Positions 12,501-19,145 are shown, counted from the first letter of the stretch. The stretch is 21,532 bases of DNA from Phoronis ovalis (GCA_028565635.1 JAOXYB010100159.1:1-21532), one strand, 5' to 3'. Made by a program: numbers and translations. The notes: a model not told the origin generated them from the letters alone.

Positions 12501-12929
12501 ACATTATGCTATTGCACATACGTGAAGGCTAGTTGAACTTCGGCTGATTTGAGATATAAGGTGGTCAGGACCCTACGAACAAGCCGTAGGCTGTCCATAG
12601 TAGGGTCATGTTTGCTGGACTATCTATGCTCTAGTTTTTAATATCAAAGATATACTTACACACTATTGTTGAAACCGCATAAAGATGGAAGTACAAGATA
12701 TTTGAAAGGAAGTCAGTGAGAGATGAGTATTACGTATTTTGTATACTAGATCTAGTTGTGTACTAATTCTTTCATGAAAGCCACATAGTTAAAGGCGAAC
12801 AAAAACAAACAATAATTTATTTACCTTATTACGACAACGGAGAACTTCCCCTGTCGCCCCCTTTCCAAGAATATCATTTGCTGACCACAAATAGTGCAAA
12901 GAACCTCGTAATTTCCCTGTCACTGCCAT
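509..12929 (-). CDS. TBK1: TBK1/IKK-epsilon-like Ser/Thr kinase, whole gene (14 coding exons joined, 3' end open)
   Basis: Joined exons give one frame of 787 codons plus two bases; the human protein is about 729 residues. Family role (known): a non-canonical IkB kinase that phosphorylates IRF3-type factors and autophagy receptors downstream of cytosolic nucleic-acid and Toll-like sensing. Seen here: Gly loop G22-x-G24-x-x-G27-x-V29, Lys44 in [11 protein letters not shown] at 139-146 with Asp141, DFG at 163-165, and activation-loop SLHGTEEYL with Ser179 (equivalent of human Ser172). Next come a ubiquitin-like domain (about 320-395), a long helical scaffold region with the QFKKDK and YNEEQIHK stretches typical of TBK1, an Asn/Ser-rich linker and a short C-terminal helix. 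All 13 introns are GT-AG with matching phase. The start is the first ATG after the exon 1 acceptor, and the reading aligns with TBK1 from LWSANDILG. Most invertebrates have one gene ancestral to TBK1 and IKK-epsilon, so the symbol means family, not strict orthology. Confidence 0.93.
941..1170 (-). CDS. TBK1: TBK1-like exon 13 (end of scaffold and linker; codons 689-765)
   Basis: The acceptor TATATTTCAG ends at 1171. It encodes [20 protein letters not shown], the last scaffold helix, then a Ser/Asn/Glu-rich linker. The donor GAAGG|GTAGGT at 941|940 leads in phase to exon 14. Without splicing, the frame meets TAG at 939-937 right after the exon, giving a protein of 765 residues without the C-terminal helix. 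Both outcomes are possible; splicing fits the family better. Confidence 0.87.
1551..2204 (-). pseudogene. LINE ORF2 post-RT region, frame-broken
   Basis: After a frameshift at about 2205 the sense frame continues as [15 protein letters not shown], then [30 protein letters not shown] and [12 protein letters not shown], ending at a stop near 1914. A further block, 1799-1551, reads [17 protein letters not shown] and [20 protein letters not shown] and ends in TAA. These match the thumb and C-terminal part of CR1/Rex-type ORF2 proteins. At least two frame breaks. Confidence 0.85.
2205..3056 (-). pseudogene. LINE reverse transcriptase domain
   Basis: An open stretch of 283 codons contains the standard RT blocks in order: [17 protein letters not shown], then [39 protein letters not shown] (first catalytic Asp), [20 protein letters not shown], and [10 protein letters not shown] (catalytic Asp pair). 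The usual Phe in AFDRVNH is Val here. The frame breaks right after the YADD block. In an intact element this enzyme copies the RNA at a nicked target. Confidence 0.95.
3043..3268 (-). pseudogene. LINE ORF2 endonuclease start, internally deleted
   Basis: The frame reads [14 protein letters not shown], then [11 protein letters not shown], an in-frame TAA, and EHWLFPDN. This matches the N-terminal strand and loop of AP-type endonucleases (SFN core, then Q/E-x-H-W). It then jumps to [16 protein letters not shown], which normally lies just before the reverse transcriptase, so roughly two hundred or more residues of endonuclease are missing. A frameshift near 3040 separates it from the RT block. 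Confidence 0.75.
3299..3448 (-). pseudogene. LINE ORF1 C-terminal fragment
   Basis: A 49-residue open stretch ends with [19 protein letters not shown] and a stop at 3301-3299. The WPEG..VR..F.PR ending is the kind seen at the end of ORF1 proteins of such LINEs, directly before the endonuclease of ORF2. A stop lies just upstream of the Met, so the rest of ORF1 is lost or decayed. Confidence 0.6.
3725..3821 (-). CDS. TBK1: TBK1-like exon 12 (codons 656-688)
   Basis: The acceptor TTTTCCTACAG ends at 3822; the donor is CTGAG|GTTAGT. It encodes [15 protein letters not shown] and [10 protein letters not shown], aligning with the helix LHLRKQLLSL and IEEEV of TBK1. It has no long ATG frame and was found by splice sites and phase. 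Its donor starts the 2.55-kb intron that holds the LINE remnant. Confidence 0.82.
3822..4788 (-). other. Intron 11 of the TBK1-like gene
   Basis: 967 bp between exons 11 and 12. Frames on both strands are short and without recognisable protein. I see no repeat of note. Confidence 0.7.
4789..4917 (-). CDS. TBK1: TBK1-like exon 11 (scaffold helices; codons 613-656)
   Basis: The acceptor TTTTACAG ends at 4918; the chosen donor is GAAAG|GTTAGT (GT at 4788). It encodes [20 protein letters not shown] and continues to KGWES. An alternative donor at 4811|4810 (GGAG|GTAGAA) breaks the phase with exon 12, while the chosen donor keeps it, so 4789 is preferred. Confidence 0.82.
4918..5504 (-). other. 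Intron 10 of the TBK1-like gene
   Basis: 587 bp bounded by GTAAGT and TTTTACAG on the minus strand. Nothing else is recognised in it. Confidence 0.75.
5505..5743 (-). CDS. TBK1: TBK1-like exon 10 (scaffold helices; codons 534-613)
   Basis: The acceptor TTCTTTACAG ends at 5744; the donor is ACAA|GTAAGT. It encodes about 80 residues of helical sequence that finish with [20 protein letters not shown], nearly identical to the [20 protein letters not shown] hallmark of TBK1/IKK-epsilon. The Met at its first codon is internal, because exon 9 joins in phase 0. Confidence 0.93.
6193..6569 (-). CDS. TBK1: TBK1-like exon 9 (scaffold/dimerisation domain, first part; codons 408-533)
   Basis: The acceptor ATGTATTTTAG ends at 6570; the donor is GAGAG|GTATTA. 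The start reads [20 protein letters not shown], matching the PKVHPRYDLDGDASMAK region of TBK1. The rest is predominantly helical and charged, as expected of the long scaffold helices that mediate dimerisation. It ends in phase 0. Similarity after about codon 430 is low but the length fits. Confidence 0.9.
6814..7022 (-). CDS. TBK1: TBK1-like exon 8 (ubiquitin-like domain; codons 338-408)
   Basis: The acceptor TTCAAATAG ends at 7023; the donor is ATCC|GTAAGT. It encodes [14 protein letters not shown], then CLIYEYRYL and [13 protein letters not shown], matching the family stretches HELVYKQT, LIYEGRRL and FPKTTEENPI. In the family this domain packs on the kinase and supports substrate presentation and activation. 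Confidence 0.92.
7328..7507 (-). CDS. TBK1: TBK1-like exon 7 (end of kinase domain, start of ubiquitin-like domain; codons 278-338)
   Basis: The acceptor TTTTTTTACAG ends at 7508; the donor is ACAC|GTAAGC. It encodes [16 protein letters not shown], then [19 protein letters not shown] (kinase C-terminal helix, as WGFDQFFAETSDILHR in human), and [20 protein letters not shown], the first beta strands of the ubiquitin-like domain. This exon is too broken up to show as a long ATG-started frame and was found through its splice sites and homology. Confidence 0.92.
7522..7613. repeat. 49-bp tandem duplication in intron 6
   Basis: Copy 1 is 7522-7570 and copy 2 starts at 7571 and fades near 7613. The shared core is ATAAAACATAGATATTGCAT and then AAGTTTAAAAAT. 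It lies 14 bp from the exon 7 acceptor, inside the presumed branch-point region. Confidence 0.9.
7793..7917. repeat. Degenerate array of about 31 bp around CATGGTAA
   Basis: The box (C/T)C(C/T)CA(T/C)GGTAA recurs with GGT ending at 7800, 7832, 7864, 7894 and 7917, spacing mostly 30-32 bp. Another CCCACGGTAA occurs near 8325. It looks like an old, decayed satellite. Confidence 0.6.
8345..8576. repeat. 77-bp minisatellite, three copies
   Basis: Copies are 8345-8421, 8422-8498 and 8499-8576; the third has one extra G. Identity is near complete, with two or three substitutions between copies. Each unit holds GGGGCCCATGGG, CAGTCACTTAGAATGAGAG and CCCCGGGCTGCTTGTG. It is much more GC-rich than the intron around it. 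Confidence 0.96.
9062..9115. repeat. 18-bp tandem triplication
   Basis: Three adjacent units with core CCAGTATCAAAT at 9062-9079, 9080-9097 and 9098-9115, followed by a partial ACCCA. They lie in intron 6. Confidence 0.92.
9393..9503 (-). CDS. TBK1: TBK1-like exon 6 (codons 241-278)
   Basis: The acceptor TTCTCTTTAG ends at 9504; the donor is CACA|GTAAGG. It encodes [20 protein letters not shown] and [16 protein letters not shown], matching the TBK1 C-lobe insert around SGAISGVQ and GPIDWS. The start completes the ATG codon split with exon 5; the end is phase 2. Confidence 0.92.
9504..10009 (-). other. Intron 5 of the TBK1-like gene
   Basis: 506 bp between exons 5 and 6. An 82-codon plus-strand frame at 9710-9958 is antisense to the gene and shows nothing recognisable. 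Confidence 0.75.
10010..10088 (-). CDS. TBK1: TBK1-like exon 5 (codons 215-241)
   Basis: The acceptor CATATTACAG ends at 10089; the donor is CCAT|GTAAGT. It encodes [18 protein letters not shown], matching the TBK1-family C-lobe motif YHAATGSLPFRPFEG, then NKETM. It ends in phase 2 inside the Met codon. Confidence 0.92.
10460..10541 (-). CDS. TBK1: TBK1-like exon 4 (codons 188-215)
   Basis: The acceptor TTTATGCAG ends at 10542; the donor is TTAG|GTATTA. It encodes [13 protein letters not shown] and then [10 protein letters not shown], the kinase subdomain IX aspartate motif. The usual family residue after EEYL is His; here it is Glu188. It ends one base into the glycine codon. Confidence 0.9.
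10788..10972 (-). CDS. TBK1: TBK1-like exon 3 (catalytic and activation loops, codons 126-187)
   Basis: The acceptor TACTTTAG ends at 10973; the donor is CTC|GTGAGT (GT at 10787). It encodes the catalytic loop [10 protein letters not shown] (Asp141), [11 protein letters not shown] (Asp163), and [14 protein letters not shown], carrying the activation-loop Ser179. One extra acidic residue precedes the loop compared with human TBK1. It ends in phase 0. Confidence 0.95.
11132..11229. repeat. 49-bp tandem duplication in intron 2
   Basis: Copy 1 is 11132-11180 and copy 2 is 11181-11229, differing at a single base (CTTAGAG versus CTTAGTG). Near identity points to a recent event. Confidence 0.95.
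11311..11581 (-). CDS. TBK1: TBK1-like exon 2 (codons 36-126)
   Basis: The acceptor CTTTTAG ends at 11582; the donor is ATAG|GTAAAA (GT at 11310). It encodes [12 protein letters not shown] with the ATP-anchoring Lys44, then [20 protein letters not shown], which contains the alpha-C glutamate region, and the hinge [11 protein letters not shown]. It starts in phase 0 and ends with one base of codon 126. Reading past the donor would give a non-homologous tail, so the splice is preferred. Confidence 0.93.
12280..12288. repeat. Left target-site duplication of the foldback element
   Basis: TCTATGCTC, identical to 12623-12631 on the other side of the element. Confidence 0.8.
12289..12622. mobile_element. 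MITE-like foldback element with long terminal inverted repeats
   Basis: Terminal inverted repeats of about 90 bp: left 12289-12380, right about 12531-12622, both starting TAGTCC and sharing CCCTACTATGGACAGCCTAC and the GCCGAAGTTC stretch. The loop is about 150 bp and non-coding. TCTATGCTC is present at both outer edges (12280-12288 and 12623-12631), and the direct match extends to 13 bp if the shared TAGT is counted. A 9-bp target duplication with long inverted ends is typical of Mutator-like MITEs; the superfamily call is inference. Confidence 0.85.
12301..12347. repeat. Hairpin nested within the left terminal repeat
   Basis: CATGGCCCTACTATGGACAG is followed by a loop of about 8 bases and the near-complement CTGTCCGTATAGGGTCATG. 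The right arm contains a related, weaker hairpin. The element can therefore fold as one long stem or as two smaller ones. Confidence 0.8.
12623..12631. repeat. Right target-site duplication of the foldback element
   Basis: TCTATGCTC, identical to 12280-12288; the match continues for TAGT. Confidence 0.8.
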
Positions 12930-12960
12930 TTAAACTAGAGCTATCCCCACTGTCACTGCC
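12825..12960 (-). CDS. TBK1: TBK1-like exon 1 (31-bp 5' UTR plus codons 1-35)
   Basis: The acceptor TTTGTTTCAG ends at 12961. ATG is at 12929-12927 and coding runs to AAG at 12825, followed by donor GTAAAT; end phase 0. It encodes the N-lobe start, including [19 protein letters not shown], the glycine-rich ATP loop in canonical GxGxxGxV form. The 31 bases between acceptor and ATG are leader. GGCAGTGACAG occurs both in the leader and directly at the ATG. Confidence 0.93.
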
Positions 12961-13640
12961 CTGAAACAAACATTGTCATAACCTTGAATAATTTGTTATG
13001 CAAATGCGGAAACAGAATACCTGTGACATTTACTATTTAAATATTTTTCTTGTGCATTAGCTGCCTCTAACCAAGCGAGTTCTTACATAACGTGTGTGCG
13101 TACTGGAGTATGAGGTAACCCTACAATATACATGTATTAAAAATCCTTTATACATGTATTAGTCCTTTGGCGCAGAAAACTTTTTCAAAACACTGCTGGT
13201 ATACTTTAAAATGACGAATAGAAGTAATGTTGTGCCCATAACATAACTATTTCACCCAAAAACTACTAATGAATAATCATATTTTGGTGCCAGCAACCGG
13301 CCATCTTAGAATTAAACATAATTGCTCGAAAACCTTGTGAATCGTAATTCTCAAACGCGATGTCATTAACACAGAAACGTTAAGCATGAACAAATAAACA
13401 GCTTGGAAATCAATCCAGTCTCACCTTGTTGAGGTATCACCTGGCCTGTTTCTAATTAGAATGGATGACACGTGTTATGATAGTTTCGCTTGTAATTCGC
13501 GTACGTACAGGGCACAATGATCTAATGATTGGGTAATGATACCGATGATGTGTTATCTCCCCGGGTTATCTCGCAAATGATATCACGCAGAAAAACGATA
13601 ATGAAACTAGATAGCCTGCAAAGGCAGGGTTGCTTATATT
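12961..13640 (-). other. Part of the leader intron without recognised features
   Basis: Region directly upstream of exon 1. The only structure seen is a short direct repeat of ATACATGTATTA near 13131-13163. No gene or promoter motif can be supported. Confidence 0.5.
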
Positions 13641-14440
13641 GGCTTTTACGAATGTTACATGACCTCTAAATTACTTTTCAACATCATTTTTGAAAGTTTC
13701 AGTAAATAATAGAAATTCATTGCTTTGAGACTTCTTGACCTCAAAATGTCCCCTTGGACCTCTAAGTGCTTTCTTAAAATTTTATGCCATTTTGAGAGCT
13801 TGAACTTTTGACTTCTAGATGACATTTTGACATCAAGGTGAACTCTCCAGACTCTGAGACTGTGGTTTGTCAAATTACAAGCCTGTTGGACTAAACACTA
13901 CGACAGTATGTTTCCTCCATAAAATTAATTTTAAAAGATGCTTAAAAAATTCACCTTTTAATACCTAAATATTTTCTAAAGGCACCAAAACAGCTTTTGT
14001 ATAACCTAATACCATCATTTTGGAACATTTTGAGCAATTTTAGAATTTTGACCTTTGACCTCAAAATGACCTGTTGATCCCAATGTCAGCAATGGCCAAC
14101 CTTGGGGATGTCAAACGCAGATAGCATGTCCCTAACTGTAACATACTGCGAGATATAGCTTAGAGAAAATTGGAAGATCAATAAATTAATTGAAAAGATG
14201 CTAAAAAATAAAACATTTTAGAACAAACATATTCTCAAAGGTTATCTAAAATACTTCGTTGTAACTCAATACAATTTCAAAATTTGACCTTTGACCTCCA
14301 AATGACGTTTTGACCCCAAGGTCAACAATGGCCTACCCCAAGAATTTCACACATCAAGTACCAAGTTCCTCGCTGTGACCGTCTTCGAGATATTGCTTGC
14401 TGAAAATTGGAAGAAAAAGAAGAAAGAAATGTATGAAACC
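13640..14440. repeat. TGACCT-rich repeat block, left arm, with about two tandem units
   Basis: Two related units, about 13920-14178 and 14180-14412, share TTTGACCTTTGACCTC, a TGACCCCAAGGTCA-like stretch, CAATGGCC, a GAGATAT(A/T)GCTT box and AAAATTGGAAGA. A more diverged piece precedes them. The right end, GAAAATTGGAAGAAAAAGAA, is the reverse complement of the left end of the 15275 block. Satellite-like, non-coding. Confidence 0.8.
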
Positions 14441-15250
14441 AATAGGTTTGCTCCCTTATAGGAATTAAAACTAATCATGAATAACCCATGAATTGTCACC
14501 ATAAATTTACTGAAGTCCATGTAAACTACGTTTTCTTTCCATCACGCATTAGAGTTTCTAATACCAACCTTAAAACAAATGAACCAGTGTAAGAACACAT
14601 GGAATATAAAAACTCAACTAAAACTATGGCCCGTTATGTGGCCAAAACCTAAACCAAATCATACAAAATTTCAACATAAACTGCTCTATAATTCTATTAT
14701 ACGCAATTCTACTCTCCACAACCCTCACCTAATATCTATGTAGTAAACTCAAATAACAATCCACAACAAATTGACATTCAAATGCGCAGTACCCCGCTAT
14801 TATGAAGAGTTGGGCTTCGATAGCAATTTTGCTCAAAAATGTTTCTACTTTTTCCAATTCACATGCCAATTTTGCTTATTAGGGAGAAATCTAATTTTAA
14901 TGCCCCCCAAAAGCATGCGTAACTAATTTGGAGAATCAGTCAGTGAACATTGCTCCTGAGATCAAGGAATTCATTGTAGAAATTAGTAACGGCAATAGGT
15001 TATCAGATATGTGGTTAAAAAACCGTGACATAGAATTTACCCTGGGCAGAACTACAAGTTTTCTGAATGATGTCGTTTTACATTATACGGCGAAACAAAT
15101 TATTTCCTTGCTAAGCGAGCTAATATGATACACTGCGTTGCTTTATTATTAAAAACACCCTCTGTCGGTATATAGCAGCATGTTTGAAACTTCTCTCCAG
15201 CCAAAACAATAGATAGTTAGGTTGCACCGCAAGTGCAATTTATTGATATT
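14441..15250. other. Spacer between the two inverted repeat blocks
   Basis: About 810 bp. A 66-codon plus frame at 14928-15128 looks somewhat protein-like (APEIKEFIVEISNGNRLSD) but has no recognised family, no splice partners and no neighbours. At 15222-15238 the hairpin TTGCAC-CGCAA-GTGCAA sits next to the polypyrimidine tract. Confidence 0.4.
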
Positions 15251-15298
15251 GTATCTTTTTTTCTTTTTTTTTCTTAATTTTTTCTTTTTTCTTCCAAT
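15251..15298. repeat. Polypyrimidine tract
   Basis: About 48 bases of almost only T and C, ending in TTCTTCCAATTTTC. It forms the outer end of the AGGTCA-rich block and mirrors the GAAGAAAAAGAAGAAAG end of the left block. Confidence 0.85.
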
Positions 15299-15930
15299 TT
15301 TCAAACGTCTATAACTTGGAAACGCTTTGAGCTACAGGGACCAAACTTGAGGTGTGTACTTAGTAGCGAGGGGGACATACAAAAATTAGGTCAGTGGTCA
15401 ATTTGAGGTCAGTAGGTCAAATTTCAAAAATGACTTAAAATATTCAAAAATGATGGTATATGGTCACCTAAAGGTAAACAATGATTTTTGAGGTCTTTTA
15501 TGGGTCAAAAGGTCAGATTTTTTATTTTTAGCATGTTTTTGGCTACATTTAATAAGGAAGAGTGTTTAAATCAAAACAGAGTGGTGCTACAGTCCAGTAA
15601 TTTGATACATGTCATCCCTGGGATAAGTTAGCGGACCTTAAAGGTCAAAAGGTCATTCAGGGGTCAAAAAGTCAAAATCTTAAAATTGCATTTAACTTAC
15701 GAAAATGATGGTTTTATGTCATTTATAGGTAATCTAGGAGTCATATGGTCATTTTGAGGTCAAATAGTCAAAAAATATAATTTCCAGAAATTTGATGAAA
15801 AGTTCAAAAATGAAGTTAAAAGGCCATTTAAAGGTTATCTTAGCTGCCTTTGAGGTCCAAAAGGTCAAACAATCAAAATCTCAAAATTACACGAAACTTT
15901 CGACAGGAGGTAAAGGTCACCCAGAGGTCT
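15275..15930. repeat. AGGTCA-rich repeat block, right arm, inverted relative to 13640-14440
   Basis: It begins CTTCCAATTTTC and GTCTATAACTTGGAAACGC, then contains at least nine AGGTCA boxes spaced through about 540 bp, for example TAGGTCAGTGGTCA and AAGGTCAAAAGGTCA. It is the reverse-complement relative of the TGACCT block to the left, more diverged. Short open frames here are by-products of the repeat. Confidence 0.78.
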
Positions 15931-16483
15931 TTGGATATCCATGGGTCCAGGATAATCCTAATAGGTCTGGATATCCAACTCCAACTATTTATGTGTGGGC
16001 AACCTGGCCTTTGCTAAAAGGCGTTTCTAGTTTTAGAATGATTTACCTACAGAAATAAATATCTGTCATCGCTGAATGTTTATCGTTTTGTAAGTGCGGA
16101 TTTCAGACCCGCATAGAGTACACAATGAGTGTTCAGCGGGGTGCGATAAGATAATTTTTTGCGGCTCATAAATGATTTTAAGACATAGTTTAAGGAAATC
16201 ATTATTTTAATGAAATTGTCAAATTGAGTCCACTGGCACTCAAGATGTGACTAATCTGTCATGATATATAGGTATAATGCTCTATTTATGCATTTATTAT
16301 TGGTCAACATAGCATATTTGGTCATCGACTGCTCTCGACAAACTTCATGGCTCGAACTTCAACAATAATAATCACGCAGTTTTTGCCATGAAAGTAGTAT
16401 GAATGTCAACACAGATATGTAACTTATAGTGAAAGAGTATAACTGTTTATATCATATTAGGGAATGTGCCAAAGAATACTTAC

Positions 16484-16620
16484 CTGTCTCAACAAACAAT
16501 TCGGTAATATCTCGTGCAGGATGCATTCCGGAATAATCGGCATAGATTAGTCATGTGTGGACCATCATGTATCACGGTGATTATCTTCAGGGCCCGATTC
16601 GCTCTACCGGTTATGCATAA
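16484..16620 (-). other. Probable 5' UTR exon of the TBK1-like gene
   Basis: A 137-bp block has a strong acceptor before it (TTTCCTTCTTTACAG, ending at 16621) and a perfect donor after it (CAG|GTAAGT, from 16483). No frame is open across it, so it is not an internal coding exon. It lies upstream of coding exon 1 on the same strand, and exon 1 itself has an acceptor before its ATG, so a spliced leader is expected. The exon holds six upstream ATGs in all three frames. That this exon joins the kinase transcript is inference. Because it has its own acceptor, the transcription start must lie further upstream (above 16620). Confidence 0.55.
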
Positions 16621-17706
16621 CTGTAAAGAAGGAAATATAATAGGCACAATCACACTCATCAGAGGAAAAAAAACATAAACAAAATTATCTAAAGGTTTCC
16701 TCATAGGATCACTCCTCATACTGTTAATCGTCACTATCTATGAGAGTGAAACGGTTGGAGGAAAGGTGTGATATTATATGATATGTTAGTATGAGACAGT
16801 GTAAATCAAGTTGCTATTTACCACAATGTCAAATATGAGACATTGAGGGGGGACATGGGTAGGGACCACCTCTTAAAGGAAATAATATTTCACGAATCAC
16901 AAATGATAAATTCCTACAATCGTGGGTCACGAAAATAATGTAACCCTTTCCCACCTCAACAATAATTACTGTCTATAAACAGGTTGTATGTTGGACTATT
17001 GGATGCTCCTAAGAAGATAATTATACTGCAAATTATTAAAAATCGTGAGAAACTACTGAGCTATCCTGACAAGTGTATATATTGTTCGGATTATGTTCCT
17101 TGACTATTCATACCCATGCATTTTCATTACAGGAGCTACAAAGGGAGTAAGCAAGAGGGTTCAATTTCATTGCAAAGAAATAAAAAATGATAATCTTATT
17201 GCATTAACACAAATTTATGTAACGCTATAACACGAAAATAAAACATAACGCTTATCACATTGCACGGACCAAAATAAAGTTCAATTATTCCCACAGCACG
17301 ATAATAAAATATTCCTTTCACACCTGTAGGAAAATAAATTTGCCCCCGCTCTATCTACCTGAATAGTCTGATGACCCCTATTCCTCTAAATACATAAACT
17401 AGTGCTTGTGTGTATATATTTATGTATACAGAATTCAGGATTCTGTGTTTCCACAGAAATTCCCTGACAGACTAAGCTGATGACGTTAGAAAAACCTGAG
17501 TAGCTGTCACAAACCAGTGACAGTTTTGTAAATTATGCGAATGTATGTAGGGAATGTAGTTATTTATAAGGTACAAACAATTTGTATTGACCCATAATTT
17601 TACTAAACATGTCAAATTACGGATATCCTTGAAAGTCGGTAAACAAGCCAAAAATTTGGGCTTTTAATCAGGTTATTTGTGCATGAAACAAATGCAAGGA
17701 TAACTC
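16621..17706. other. Intergenic or upstream intron, no gene seen
   Basis: No coding sequence supported on either strand. A small hairpin, CTGTCAC-AAACCA-GTGACAG, lies at 17504-17523. A- and T-rich phrases such as CACGAAAATAA recur loosely between 16900 and 17340, possibly an old repeat. Confidence 0.5.
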
Positions 17707-18036
17707 ATTACTTTCTAATTTGAAGGCATAATGTAAAAGACACACAAGCTTTTGTACTCTTGAAAAATATTTTTATCTGAGTATTGCTATAGACAGGACT
17801 TTGTTCTCTGATCCAAAATTGGATCCATTTTTTTGTGGTTTTCATTCGAAAACAGATCCGTTTCTAGGCTTTTTGTTTAGAAAGAGATACCCATTTCTAG
17901 GTTTTTATTCGGACAAATCGGGATTTTTGTTAGAAATTGACACATATTCAGGGACTTTTGAAAAGTATACTCATTTTTAGGATTTGGGGTGGAAAAGTGA
18001 TCTATTTGGCCGGCACATCCTCGTATTTATTATAAA
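17707..18036. repeat. Interspersed repeat copy A (about 330 bp)
   Basis: Direct repeat of 18826-19145. It starts ATTACTTTCTAATTTG and contains TTCTAGG(C/T)TTTTTGTTTAGAA-type sub-repeats with GATCC(A/G)TTT and ACCCATTTCTAGG phrases, then TTAGGATTTGGGGTGGAAAA and TCTATTTGGCC. Compared with copy B it has an insertion of about 10 bp after TTTGGCC. Non-coding. Confidence 0.93.
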
Positions 18037-18825
18037 TAGAGGGTACCCCCAAGGTACAATGCTCGTACTTCAAAATCGGCAATGTTCGCGGCTCGCACTT
18101 AACAAGAAAAATTAACAAATACAAAAAAAATGACAACCAAAAAAACGAGTTATTTGTACGGTTGATAAAAAAGTAAAGAAACTAGCTATAAAATGTAGCA
18201 ATAAATATATTTGCCATCTTTGTCATTAGGATACTTTTGTGTTATTATCAGACACATGAATAACATTCCAGAGATACAATTGTTATAATATGACTACTGT
18301 AATGTATATTGAAAGCCCAGAGTATAAGCAAACATTGTTATATTATTTTACAGGTTTTAAATTATTTCCTGTCTATGATCAGATAAATGGTCCATGTTTT
18401 AGCAAGAAATATCTTTAAGAAAGGCAGGCAAAGCGAAATATTTGGATTTATAAAATAGCATTCCATGTTTACATATTTCAGGGTAATGATAACTTTACAA
18501 ACATCTAAACATTTGTACGTAAAATGTAGTTACGCAATTATGCATTGTTTAGTATTTTGAAATACATATTTCAGACTTATGGTAGCCCTCTGCACAATCC
18601 CCAAACATATGCACAAAACAACTTAATAATAAATTTACATACAGTATTGTTTTTGCACAAGTGTTTAATGTACATATACTTGATTGGTACATAATATGGC
18701 AGAGTACGCAGTTTCATGAATGAAACTAAATGTATTTTTAATCTCTTCATTTTTTACAAGACCTAGGCCAATTATTATTTATAGGTACCGTAAACACATT
18801 CTAAAATAGAAAGACTTGCCTAAAT
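18037..18825. other. Spacer between the direct repeats, no gene seen
   Basis: AT-rich, with no open frame of note and no recognised RNA gene. Confidence 0.6.
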
Positions 18826-19145
18826 ATTACTTTCTAATTTGGAGGCATAATGTAAAAGACACACAAGTTTTTGTACTCTTGAAAAATATTTTTATCTGAG
18901 TATGGCTATAGACAGGACTTTGTTCTCTGATCCAAAATTTGATCCATTTTTTTATGGTTTTCATTCGAAAAGGGATCCGTTTCTAGGCTTTTTGTTTAGA
19001 ACAAGATACCCATTTCTAGGTTTTTATTTGGACAAATTGGGATTTTTTATTAGAAATTGACCCATGTTTAGGGATTTTGAAAGTACACCCACTTTTAGGA
19101 TTTGGGGTGGAAAAGTGATCTATTTGGCCTCATATTTATTATAAA
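18826..19145. repeat. Interspersed repeat copy B (about 320 bp)
   Basis: Same orientation and start as copy A, roughly 90 percent identical by eye, 789 bp after the end of A. The two copies could be separate insertions or the product of a segmental duplication. Confidence 0.93.

Larger units (their letters stand above)
11582..12824 (-). other. Intron 1 of the TBK1-like gene
   Basis: 1243 bp between exons 1 and 2. Besides the foldback element at 12289-12622, nothing is recognised. Confidence 0.75.

Noticed and set aside
15792-16058. 88-codon plus frame as a gene
   Set aside because: It lies within the AGGTCA-rich repeat and its lower-complexity composition follows the repeat.
16484-16563. 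Frame LIYADYSGMHPARDITELF in the leader exon as a coding exon
   Set aside because: It begins right after a stop (MMVHT*) and, joined to exon 1, stops after two codons. It is kept only as a uORF.
16489-16734. 81-codon minus frame across the leader exon as a protein gene
   Set aside because: It crosses a strong acceptor, meets a stop before the donor and shows no known motif. The exon is better read as untranslated.
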